Assembly (NCBI RefSeq): GCF_018687715.1
Contig: NC_056765.1
Coordinates: forward strand, 21,418,894-21,482,893
DNA length: 64,000 nucleotides
Reading direction: 5' to 3'
DNA from: Carya illinoinensis
Lineage: Eukaryota > Streptophyta > Magnoliopsida > Fagales > Juglandaceae
Each line of letters opens with the position of its first letter. Positions within the stretch are counted from its first letter, which is position 1. Under the pieces are notes generated by a model, which was given only the letters and a program-made list of their open reading frames with translations, was not told where the DNA came from and made no database searches. Below are positions 51,301 through 63,000 of the stretch, piece by piece. The translations under genes and the position numbers were made by a program.

Positions 51301-53192
51301 AAGATATGAGCACCTTCAAGTGCATTCCTACAATTCCGCCCTTAGCCTAGCCGCTTTTGACCTTTTCCTTAGGGGAAACTTCTTCGTGTACACACCTCCC
51401 TGACCCTCGTAGTTCAGTTCTTGGTTTGGACGAAATAGCACCAAGAAATCTGTCTTTAACTTCATTCATCGTATTGAAGCTCGCCCACATAAATCCATTC
51501 GTTTCCCTCAAGCCCAAGGAGTTCCACATGAGGCTAGTTTGCTCATCCAGCCATTACTAAGTTTCTAACCAGACTAAAGCGCATTAATCAACTTAAAGAT
51601 GATTAGTAATTTTTAAACTATGTTTTGAGCTTAATTTCCCTTCAAATTCATTCTCTCCGTTTCGTTTGCACCTTTTTGATATTATTGTCGTTTTACATTA
51701 TTCTTAGATTGATTTAGAAGATAAGCCTCGATGTATCACACATCGCTAGGACCAAAGCCAAGTCAATTTCCAATTGACTACGAATCGGAAGGTATGTGCA
51801 CCTTCAAGTGCATTCGTACAATTCCGCCCTTAGCCTCGCCGTTTTTTACCTTTTCCTCAAGGGAAACTTCCTCGTGTACACACCACCCTGACCCTCGTAG
51901 TTCAGTTCTTGGTTTGGACGAAATGACACCAAGAAATCTGTCTTTGACTTCATTCATCGTATTGAAGCTCGCCCACATAAATCCATTCGTTTCCCTCAAG
52001 CCCAAGGAGTTCCACAAGAGGCTAGTTTGCTCATCCAGCCATTGTTAAGTTTCTAACTAGAGTAAAGCGCATTAATCAACTTAAAGATGATTAGTAATCT
52101 TTAAACCATGTTTTGAGCTTAATTTCGCTTCAAATTCATTCTCTCCCTTTCATCTGCACCTTTTTGATATTATTGTTGTGTTACATTATTCTTAGATTGA
52201 TTTAGAAGATTAGCCTCAATGTATCACACATCACTAGGACCAATGCCATGTCAATTTCCAATTGACTACGAATCGGAAGATATGTGCACCTTCAAGTGCA
52301 TTCGTACAATTCCGCCCTTAGCCTCGCCGTTTTTGACCTTTTCCTCAAGGGAAACTTCTTCGTGTACACACCTGCCTGACCCTCGTAGTTCAGTTCTTGG
52401 TTTGGACGAAATGGCACCAAGAAATCTGTCTTTAACTTCATTCATCGTATTGAAGCTCGCCCACATAAATCCATTCGTTTCCCCCAAGCCCAAGGAGCTC
52501 CACATGAGGCTAGTTTGCTCATCCAGCCATTGTTAAGTTTCTAACTAGACTAAAGCGCATTAATCAACTTAAAGATGATTTGTAATGTTTAAACTATGTT
52601 TTGAGCTAAATTTCCCGTCAAATTCATTCTCTCCCTTTCGTCTGCACCTTTTTGATATTATTGTTGTCTTACATTATTCTTAGACTGATTTAGAATATTA
52701 GCCTCGATGTATCACACATCACTAGGATTGGCCATGTCAATTTGCAATTGACTACGAATCGGAAGATATGAGCACCTTCAAGTGCATTCCTACAATTCCG
52801 CCCTTAGCCTAGCCGTTTTTGACCTTTTCCTTAGGGGAAACTTCTTCGTGTACACACCTCCCTGACCCTCGTAGTTCAGTTCTTGGTTTGGTCGAAATAG
52901 CACCAAGAAATCTGTCTTTAACTTCATTCATCGTATTGAAGCTCGCCCACATAAATCCATTCGTTTCCCTCAAGCCCAAGGAGCTCCACATGAGGCTAGT
53001 TTGCTCATCCAGCCATTGTTAAGTTTCTAACTAGACTAAAGCGCATTAATCAACTTAAAGATGATTAGTAATCTTTAAACCATGTTTTGAGCTTAATTTC
53101 CCTTCAAATTCATTCTCTCCGTTTCGTTTGCACCTTTTTGATATTATTGTTGTTTAACATTATTCTTAGATTGATTTAGAAGATAAGCCTCG
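48315..53192. repeat. Region 4 block 3, 10 monomers, 4878 bp
   Basis: Class order and starts: E 48315, S 48802, T 49290, C 49778, T 50266, C 50757, J 51245, A 51731, L 52219, J 52707. The first six monomers match block 2 at offset 4875-4879. A GAG duplication (50650-50655) makes monomer 50266 491 bp. Compared with block 2, the C at 50757 runs directly into a J-preceding spacer and J, skipping L. The A at 51731 has TTTTTTACC. Confidence 0.8.
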
Positions 53193-56100
53193 ATGTATCA
53201 CACATCGCTAGGACCAAAGCCAAGTCAATTTCCAATTGACTACGAATCGGAAGATATGTGCACCTTCAAGTGCATTCGTACAATTCCGCCCTTAGCCTCG
53301 CCGTTTTTGACCTTTTCCTCAAGGGAAACTTCCTCGTGTACACACCACCCTGACCCTCGTAGTTCAGTACTTGGTTTGGACGAAATGGCACCAAGAAATC
53401 TGTCTTTGACTTCATTCATCGTATTGAAGCTCGCCCACATAAATCCATTCGTTTCCCTCAAGCCCAAGGAGTTCCACAAGAGGCTAGTTTGCTCATCCAG
53501 CCATTACTAATTTTCTAACCAGACTAAAGCGCATTAATCAACTTAAAGATGATTAGTAATCTTTAAACCATGTTTTGAGCTTAATTTCGCTTCAAATTCA
53601 TTCTCGCCGTTTCATATGCACTTTTTGATGTTATTGTTGTTTTACATTATTCTTAGATTGATTTAGAAGATTAGCCTCGATGTATCACACATCACTAGGA
53701 CCAAAGCCAAGTCAATTTCCAATTGACTACGAATCAGAAGATATGTGCACCTTCAAGTGCATTCGTACAATTCTGCCCTTAGCCTCGCCGTTTTTGACCT
53801 TTTCCTCAAGGGAAACTTCTTCGTGTACACACCTGCCTGACCCTCGTTGTTCAGTTCTTGGTTTGGACGAAATGGCACCAAGAAATCTGTCTTTAACTTC
53901 ATTCATCGTATTGAAGCTCGCCCACATAAATCCATTCGTTTCCCTCAAGCCCAAGGAGTTCCACATGAGGCTAGATTGCTCATCCAGACATTGTTAAGTT
54001 TCTAACTAGAGTAAAGCGCATTAATCAACTTAAAGATGATTAGTAATCTTTAAAGCATGTTTTGAGCTTAATTTCGCTTCAAATTCATTCTCTCCGTTTC
54101 ATCTGCACTTTTTGATGTTATTGTTGTTTTACATTATTCTTAGATTGATTTAGAAGATTAGCCTCGATGTATCACACATCACTAGGACCAAAGCCAAGTC
54201 AATTTCCAATTGACTACGAATCGGAAGATCTGTGCACCTTCTAGTGCATTCGTACAATTCTGCCCTTAGCCTCGCCGTTTTTGACCTTTTCCTCAAGGGA
54301 AACTTCTTCGTGTACACACCTGCCTGACCCTCGTAGTTCAGTTCTTGGTTTGGACGAAATGGCACCAAGAAATCTGTCTTTAACTTCATTCATCGTATTG
54401 AAGCTCGCCCACATAAATCCATTCGTTTCCCTGAAGCCCAAGGAGTTCCAAATGAGGCTAGTTTGCTCATCCAGCCATTGTTAAGTTTCTAACTAGAGTA
54501 AAGTGCATTAATCAACTTAAAGATGATTAGTGATCTTTAAACCATGTTTTGAGCTTAATTTCCCTTCAAATTCATTCTCTCCGTTTCATTTGCACCTTTT
54601 TGATGTTATTGTTGTTTTACATTATTCTTAGATTGATTTAGAAGATTAGCCTCAATTTATCACACATCACTAGGACCAAAGCCATGTCAATTTCCAATTG
54701 ACTACAAATCGGAAGATATGTGCACCTTCAAGTGCATTCGTACAATTCCGCCCTTAGCCTCGCCGTTTTTGACCTTTTCCTCAAGGGAAACTTCTTCGTG
54801 TACACACCTGCCTGACCCTCGTAGTTCAGTTCTTGGTTTGGACGAAATGGCACCAAGAAATCTGTCTTTAACTTCATTCATCGTATTGAAGCTCGCCCAC
54901 ATAAATCCATTCGTTTCCCTCAAGCCCAAGGAGCTCCACATGAGGCTAGTTTGCTCATCCAGCCATTGTTAAGTTTCTAACTAGACTAAAGCGCATTAAT
55001 CAACTTAAAGATGATTTGTAATCTTTAAACTATGTTTTGAGCTAAATTTCCCGTCAAATTCATTCTCTCCCTTTCATCTGCACCTTTTTGATATTATTGT
55101 TGTCTTACATTATTCTTAGATTGATTTAGAAGATAAGCCTCGATGTATCACACATCGCTAGGACCAAAGCCAAGTCAATTTCCAATTGACTACGAATCGG
55201 AAGATATGTGCACCTTCAAGTGCATTCGTACAATTCCGCCCTTAGCCTCGCCGTTTTTGACCTTTTCCTCAAGGGAAACTTCCTCGTGTACACACCACCC
55301 TGACCCTCGTAGTTCAGTACTTGGTTTGGACGAAATGGCACCAAGAAATCTGTCTTTGACTTCATTCATCATATTGAAGCTCGCCCACATAAATCCATTC
55401 GTTTCCCTCAAGCCCAAGGAGTTCCACAAGAGGCTAGTTTGCTCATCCAGCCATTACTAAGTTTCTAACCAGACTAAAGCGCATTAATCAACTTAAAGAT
55501 GATTAGTAATCTTTAAACCATGTTTTGAGCTTAATTTCGCTTCAAATTCATTCTCGCCGTTTCATATGCACTTTTTGATGTTATTGTTGTTTTACATTAT
55601 TCTTAGATTGATTTAGAAGATTAGCCTCGATGTATCACACATCACTAGGACCAAAGCCAAGTCAATTTCCAATTGACTACGAATCAGAAGATATGTGCAC
55701 CTTCAAGTGCATTCGTACAATTCTGCCCTTAGCCTCGCCGTTTTTGACCTTTTCCTCAAGGGAAACTTCTTCGTGTACACACCTGCCTGACCCTCGTTGT
55801 TCAGTTCTTGGTTTGGACGAAATGGCACCAAGAAATCTGTCTTTAACTTCATTCATCGTATTGAAGCTCGCCCACATAAATCCATTCGTTTCCCTCAAGC
55901 CCAAGGAGTTCCACATGAGGCTAGATTGCTCATCCAGACATTGTTAAGTTTCTAACTAGAGTAAAGCGCATTAATCAACTTAAAGATGATTAGTAATCTT
56001 TAAAGCATGTTTTGAGCTTAATTTCGCTTCAAATTCATTCTCTCCGTTTCATCTGCACTTTTTGATGTTATTGTTGTTTTACATTATTCTTAGATTGATT

Positions 56101-57092
56101 TAGAAGATTAGCCTCGATGTATCACACATCACTAGGACCAAAGCCAAGTCAATTTCCAATTGACTACGAATCGGAAGATCTGTGCACCTTCTAGTGCATT
56201 CGTACAATTCCGCCCTTAGCCTCGCCGTTTTTGACCTTTTCCTCAAGGGAAACTTCTTCGTGTACACACCTGCCTGACCCTCGTAGTTCAGTTCTTGGTT
56301 TGGACGAAATGGCACCAAGAAATCTGTCTTTAACTTCATTCATCGTATTGAAGCTCGCCCACATAAATCCATTCGTTTCCCTGAAGCCCAAGGAGTTCCA
56401 AATGAGGCTAGTTTGCTCATCCAGCCATTGTTAAGTTTCTAACTAGAGTAAAGCGCATTAATCAACTTAAAGATGATTAGTGATCTTTAAACCATGTTTT
56501 GAGCTTAATTTCCCTTCAAATTCATTCTCTCCGTTTCATTTGCACCTTTTTGATGTTATTGTTGTTTTACATTATACTTAGATTGATTTAGAAGATTAGC
56601 CTCAATTTATCACACATCACTAGGACCAAAGCCATGTCAATTTCCAATTGACTACAAATCGGAAGATATGTGCACCTTCAAGTGCATTCGTACAATTCCG
56701 CCCTTAGCCTCGCCGTTTTTGACCTTTTCCTCAAGGGAAACTTCTTCGTGTACACACCTGCCTGACCCTCATAGTTCAGTTCTTGGTTTGGACGAAATGG
56801 CACCAAGAAATCTGTCTTTAACTTCATTCATCGTATTGAAGCTCGCCCACATAAATCCATTCGTTTCCCTCAAGCCCAAGGAGCTCCACATGAGGCTAGT
56901 TTGCTCATCCAGCCATTGTTAAGTTTCTAACTAGACTAAAGCGCATTAATCAACTTAAAGATGATTTGTAATCTTTAAACTATGTTTTGAGCTAAATTTC
57001 CCGTCAAATTCATTCTCTCCCTTTCATCTGCACCTTTTTGATATTATTGTTGTCTTACATTATTCTTAGATTGATTTAGAAGATAAGCCTCG
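53193..57092. repeat. Two tandem A-E-S-T units, 1950 bp each
   Basis: First unit: A 53193, E 53680, S 54167, T 54655. Second unit: A 55143, E 55630, S 56117, T 56605. E copies share CATCCAGACATTG and GGCTAGATTG. The A at 55143 differs from 53193 in CATCATATTG and in having TTACTAAG where 53193 has TTACTAAT. Confidence 0.85.
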
Positions 57093-59529
57093 ATGTATCA
57101 CACATCGCTAGGACCAAAGCCAAGTCAATTTCCAATTGACTACGAATCGGAAGATATGTGCACCTTCAAGTGCATTCGTACAATTCCGCCCTTAGCCTCG
57201 CCGTTTTTGACCTTTTCCTCAAGGGAAACTTCCTCGTGTACACACCACCCTGACCCTCGTAGTTCAGTACTTGGTTTGGACGAAATGGCACCAAGAAATC
57301 TGTCTTTGACTTCATTCATCATATTGAAGCTCGCCCACATAAATCCATTCGTTTCCCTCAAGCCCAAGGAGTTCCACAAGAGGCTAGTTTGCTCATCCAG
57401 CCATTACTAAGTTTCTAACCAGACTAAAGCGCATTAATCAACTTAAAGATGATTAGTAATCTTTAAACCATGTTTTGAGCTTAATTTCGCTTCAAATTCA
57501 TTCTCGCCGTTTCATATGCACTTTTTGATGTTATTGTTGTTTTACATTATTCTTAGATTGATTTAGAAGATTAGCCTCGATGTATCACACATCACTAGGA
57601 CCAAAGCCAAGTCAATTTCCAATTGACTACGAATCAGAAGATATGTGCACCTTCAAGTGCATTCGTACAATTCTGCCCTTTGCCTCGCCGTTTTTGACCT
57701 TTTCCTCAAGGGAAACTTCTTCGTGTACACACCTGCCTGACCCTCGTTGTTCAGTTCTTGGTTTGGACGAAATGGCACCAAGAAATCTGTCTTTAACTTC
57801 ATTCATCGTATTGAAGCTCGCCCACATAAATCCATTCGTTTCCCTCAAGCCCAAGGAGTTCCACATGAGGCTAGATTGCTCATCCAGACATTGTTAAGTT
57901 TCTAACTAGAGTAAAGCGCATTAATCAACTTAAAGATGATTAGTAATCTTTAAAGCATGTTTTGAGCTTAATTTCGCTTCAAATTCATTCTCTCCGTTTC
58001 ATCTGCCCTTTTTGATGTTATTGTTGTTTTACATTATTCTTAGATTGATTTAGAAGATTAGCCTCGATGTATCACACATCACTAGGACCAAAGCCAAGTC
58101 AATTTCCAATTGACTACGAATCGGAAGATCTGTGCACCTTCTAGTGCATTCGTACAATTCCGCCCTTAGCCTCGCCGTTTTTGACCTTTTCCTCAAGGGA
58201 AACTTCTTCGTGTACACACCTGCCTGACCCTCGTTGTTCAGTTCTTGGTTTGGACGAAATGGCACCAAGAAATCTGTCTTTAACTTCATTCATCGTATTG
58301 AAGCTCGCCCACATAAATCCATTCGTTTCCCTCAAGCCCAAGGAGTTCCACATGAGGCTAGATTGCTCATCCAGACATTGTTAAGTTTCTAACTAGAGTA
58401 AAGCGCATTAATCAACTTAAAGATGATTAGTAATCTTTAAAGCATGTTTTGAGCTTAATTTCGCTTCAAATTCATTCTCTCCGTTTCATCTGCACTTTTT
58501 GATGTTATTGTTGTTTTACATTATTCTTAGATTGATTTAGAAGATTAGCCTCGATGTATCACACATCACTAGGACCAAAGCCAAGTCAATTTCCAATTGA
58601 CTACGAATCGGAAGATCTGTGCACCTTCTAGTGCATTCGTACAATTCCGCCCTTAGCCTCGCCGTTTTTGACCTTTTCCTCAAGGGAAACTTCTTCGTGT
58701 ACACACCTGCCTGACCCTCGTAGTTCAGTTCTTGGTTTGGACGAAATGGCACCAAGAAATCTGTCTTTAACTTCATTCATCGTATTGAAGCTCGCCCACA
58801 TAAATCCATTCGTTTCCCTGAAGCCCAAGGAGTTCCAAATGAGGCTAGTTTGCTCATCCAGCCATTGTTAAGTTTCTAACTAGAGTAAAGCGCATTAATC
58901 AACTTAAAGATGATTAGTGATCTTTAAACCATGTTTTGAGCTTAATTTCCCTTCAAATTCATTCTCTCCGTTTCATTTGCACCTTTTTGATGTTATTGTT
59001 GTTTTACATTATTCTTAGATTGATTTAGAAGATTAGCCTCAATTTATCACACATCACTAGGACCAAAGCCATGTCAATTTCCAATTGACTACAAATCGGA
59101 AGATATGTGCACCTTCAAGTGCATTCGTACAATTCCGCCCTTAGCCTCGCCGTTTTTGACCTTTTCCTCAAGGGAAACTTCTTCGTGTACACACCTGCCT
59201 GACCCTCGTAGTTCAGTTCTTGGTTTGGACGAAATGGCACCAAGAAATCTGTCTTTAACTTCATTCATCGTATTGAAGCTCGCCCACATAAATCCATTCG
59301 TTTCCCTCAAGCCCAAGGAGCTCCACATGAGGCTAGTTTGCTCATCCAGCCATTGTTAAGTTTCTAACTAGACTAAAGCGCATTAATCAACTTAAAGATG
59401 ATTTGTAATCTTTAAACTATGTTTTGAGCTAAATTTCCCGTCAAATTCATTCTCTCCCTTTCATCTGCACCTTTTTGATATTATTGTTGTCTTACATTAT
59501 TCTTAGATTGATTTAGAAGATAAGCCTCG
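57093..59529. repeat. Five-monomer variant A-E-S/E-S-T, 2437 bp
   Basis: Starts: A 57093, E 57580, S/E hybrid 58067, S 58554, T 59042. The A shares CATCATATTG with 55143 and 62455. The monomer at 58067 opens as S (AGATCTGTG, CTTCTAGTG) and closes as E (CTCGTTGTTC, GGCTAGATTG, CAGACATTG). This is the expected product of misaligned exchange between S and E, and it adds one monomer. Confidence 0.85.
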
Positions 59530-60017
59530 ATGTATCACACATCGCTAGGACCAAAGCCAAGTCAATTTCCAATTGACTACGAATCGGAAGATATGTGCAC
59601 CTTCAAGTGCATTCGTACAATTCCGCCCTTAGCCTCGCCGTTTTTGACCTTTTCCTCAAGGGAAACTTCTTCGTGTACACACCTGCCTGACCCTCGTTGT
59701 TCAGTTCTTGGTTTGGACGAAATGGCACCAAGAAATCTGTCTTTAACTTCATTCATCGTATTGAAGCTCGCCCACATAAATCCATTCGTTTCCCTCAAGC
59801 CCAAGGAGTTCCACATGAGGCTAGATTGCTCATCCAGACATTGTTAAGTTTCTAACTAGAGTAAAGCGCATTAATCAACTTAAAGATGATTAGTAATCTT
59901 TAAACCATGTTTTGAGCTTAATTTCCCTTCAAATTCATTCTCTCCGTTTAGTTTGCACCTTTTTGATATTATTGTTGTTTAACATTATTCTTAGATTGAT
60001 TTAGAAGATAAGCCTCG
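59530..60017. repeat. A/E hybrid monomer
   Basis: The head is A (GATAAG, ATCGCTAGG, AATCGGAAG, ATTCCGCCC) and the tail is E (CTCGTTGTTC, GGCTAGATTG, CAGACATTG, GAGTAAAG). It then takes an A-preceding spacer with TTTAGTTTGC and GTTTAACATT. Confidence 0.8.
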
Positions 60018-63000
60018 ATGTATCACACATCGCTAGGACCAAAGCCAAGTCAATTTCCAATTGACTACGAATCGGAAGATATGTGCACCTTCAAGTGCAT
60101 TCGTACAATTCCGCCCTTAGCCTCGCCGTTTTTGACCTTTTCCTCAAGGGAAACTTCCTCGTGTACACACCACCCTGACCCTCGTAGTTCAGTACTTGGT
60201 TTGGACGAAATGGCACCAAGAAATCTGTCTTTGACTTCATTCATCGTATTGAAGCTCGCCCACATAAATCCATTCGTTTCCCTCAAGCCCAAGGAGTTCC
60301 ACAAGAGGCTAGTTTGCTCATCCAGCCATTACTAATTTTCTAACCAGACTAAAGCGCATTAATCGACTTAAAGATGATTAGTAATCTTTAAACCATGTTT
60401 TGAGCTTAATTTCGCTTCAAATTCATTCTCGCCATTTCATATGCACTTTTTGATGTTATTGTTGTTTTACATTATTCTTAGATTGATTTAGAAGATTAGC
60501 CTCGATGTATCACACATCACTAGGACCAAAGCCAAGTCAATTTCCAATTGACTACGAATCAGAAGATATGTGCACCTTCAAGTGCATTCGTACAATTCTG
60601 CCCTTAGCCTCGCCGTTTTTGACCTTTTCCTCAAGGGAAACTTCTTCGTGTACACACCTGCCTGACCCTCGTTGTTCGGTTCTTGGTTTGGACGAAATGG
60701 CACCAAGAAATCTGTCTTTAACTTCATTCATCGTATTTAAGCTCGCCCACATAAATCCATTCGTTTCCCTCAAGCCCAAGGAGTTCCACATGAGGCTAGA
60801 TTGCTCATCCAGCCATTGTTAAGTTTCTAACTGGAGTAAAGCGCATTAATCAACTTAAAGATGATTAGTAATCTTTAAAGCATGTTTTGAGCTTAATTTC
60901 GCTTCAAATTCATTCTCTCCGTTTCATCTGCACTTTTTGATGTTATTGTTGTTTTACATTATTCTTAGATTGATTTAGAAGATTAGCCTCGATGTATCAC
61001 ACATCACTAGGACCAAAGCCAAGTCAATTTCCAATTGACTACGAATCAGAAGATATGTGCACCTTCAAGTGCATTCGTACAATTCTGCCCTTAGCCTCGC
61101 CGTTTTTGACCTTTTCCTCAAGGGAAACTTCTTCGTGTACACACCTGCCTGACCCTCGTTGTTCAGTTCTTGGTTTGGACGAAATGGCACCAAGAAATCT
61201 GTCTTTAACTTCATTCATCGTATTGAAGCTCGCCCACATAAATCCATTCGTTTCCCTCAAGCCCAAGGAGTTCCACATGAGGCTAGATTGCTCATCCAGA
61301 CATTGTTAAGTTTCTAACTAGAGTAAAGCGCATTAATCAACTTAAAGATGATTAGTAATCTTTAAAGCATGTTTTGAGCTTAATTTCGCTTCAAATTCAT
61401 TCTCTCCGTTTCATCTGCACTTTTTGATGTTATTGTTGTTTTACATTATTCTTAGATTGATTTAGAAGATTAGCCTCGATGTATCACACATCACTAGGAC
61501 CAAAGCCAAGTCAATTTCCAATTGACTACGAATCGGAAGATCTGTGCACCTTCTAGTGCATTCGTACAATTCCGCCCTTAGCCTCGCCGTTTTTGACCTT
61601 TTCCTCAAGGGAAACTTCTTCGTGTACACACCTGCCTGACCCTCGTAGTTCAGTTCTTGGTTTGGACGAAATGGCACCAAGAAATCTGTCTTTAACTTCA
61701 TTCATCGTATTGAAGCTCGCCCACATAAATCCATTCGTTTCCCTGAAGCCCAAGGAGTTCCAAATGAGGCTAGTTTGCTCATCCAGCCATTGTTAAGTTT
61801 CTAACTAGAGTAAAGCGCATTAATCAACTTAAAGATGATTAGTGATCTTTAAACCATGTTTTGAGCTTAATTTCCCTTCAAATTCATTCTCTCCGTTTCA
61901 TTTGCACCTTTTTGATGTTATTGTTGTTTTACATTATTCTTAGATTGATTTAGAAGATTAGCCTCAATTTATCACACATCACTAGGACCAAAGCCATGTC
62001 AATTTCCAATTGACTACAAATCGGAAGATATGTGCACCTTCAAGTGCATTCGTACAATTCCGCCCTTAGCCTCGCCGTTTTTGACCTTTTCCTCAAGGGA
62101 AACTTCTTCGTGTACACACCTGCCTGACCCTCGTAGTTCAGTTCTTGGTTTGGACGAAATGGCACCAAGAAATCTGTCTTTAACTTCATTCATCGTATTG
62201 AAGCTCGCCCACATAAATCCATTCGTTTCCCTCAAGCCCAAGGAGCTCCACATGAGGCTAGTTTGCTCATCCAGCCATTGTTAAGTTTCTAACTAGACTA
62301 AAGCGCATTAATCAACTTAAAGATGATTTGTAATCTTTAAACTATGTTTTGAGCTAAATTTCCCGTCAAATTCATTCTCTCCCTTTCATCTGCACCTTTT
62401 TGATATTATTGTTGTCTTACATTATTCTTAGATTGATTTAGAAGATAAGCCTCGATGTATCACACATCGCTAGGACCAAAGCCAAGTCAATTTCCAATTG
62501 ACTACGAATCGGAAGATATGTGCACCTTCAAGTGCATTCGTACAATTCCGCCCTTAGCCTCGCCGTTTTTGACCTTTTCCTCAAGGGAAACTTCCTCGTG
62601 TACACACCACCCTGACCCTCGTAGTTCAGTACTTGGTTTGGACGAAATGGCACCAAGAAATCTGTCTTTGACTTCATTCATCATATTGAAGCTCGCCCAC
62701 ATAAATCCATTCGTTTCCCTCAAGCCCAAGGAGTTCCACAAGAGGCTAGTTTGCTCATCCAGCCATTACTAAGTTTCTAACCAGACTAAAGCGCATTAAT
62801 CAACTTAAAGATGATTAGTAATCTTTAAACCATGTTTTGAGCTTAATTTCGCTTCAAATTCATTCTCGCCGTTTCATATGCACTTTTTGATGTTATTGTT
62901 GTTTTACATTATTCTTAGATTGATTTAGAAGATTAGCCTCGATGTATCACACATCACTAGGACCAAAGCCAAGTCAATTTCCAATTGACTACGAATCAGA

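Larger units (their letters stand above)
38556..53192. repeat. Region 4: three ten-monomer blocks (4884, 4875 and 4878 bp)
   Basis: Each block begins with an E monomer followed by S and T: 38556, 43440 and 48315. S (internal TAG, AGATCTGTG) and T (CAATTTATC) appear first in this region and are absent to its left. The blocks share the order E-S-T-C-x-x-x-x-x-J or close variants of it, and differ by local duplications and exchanges inside the block. Confidence 0.8.
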
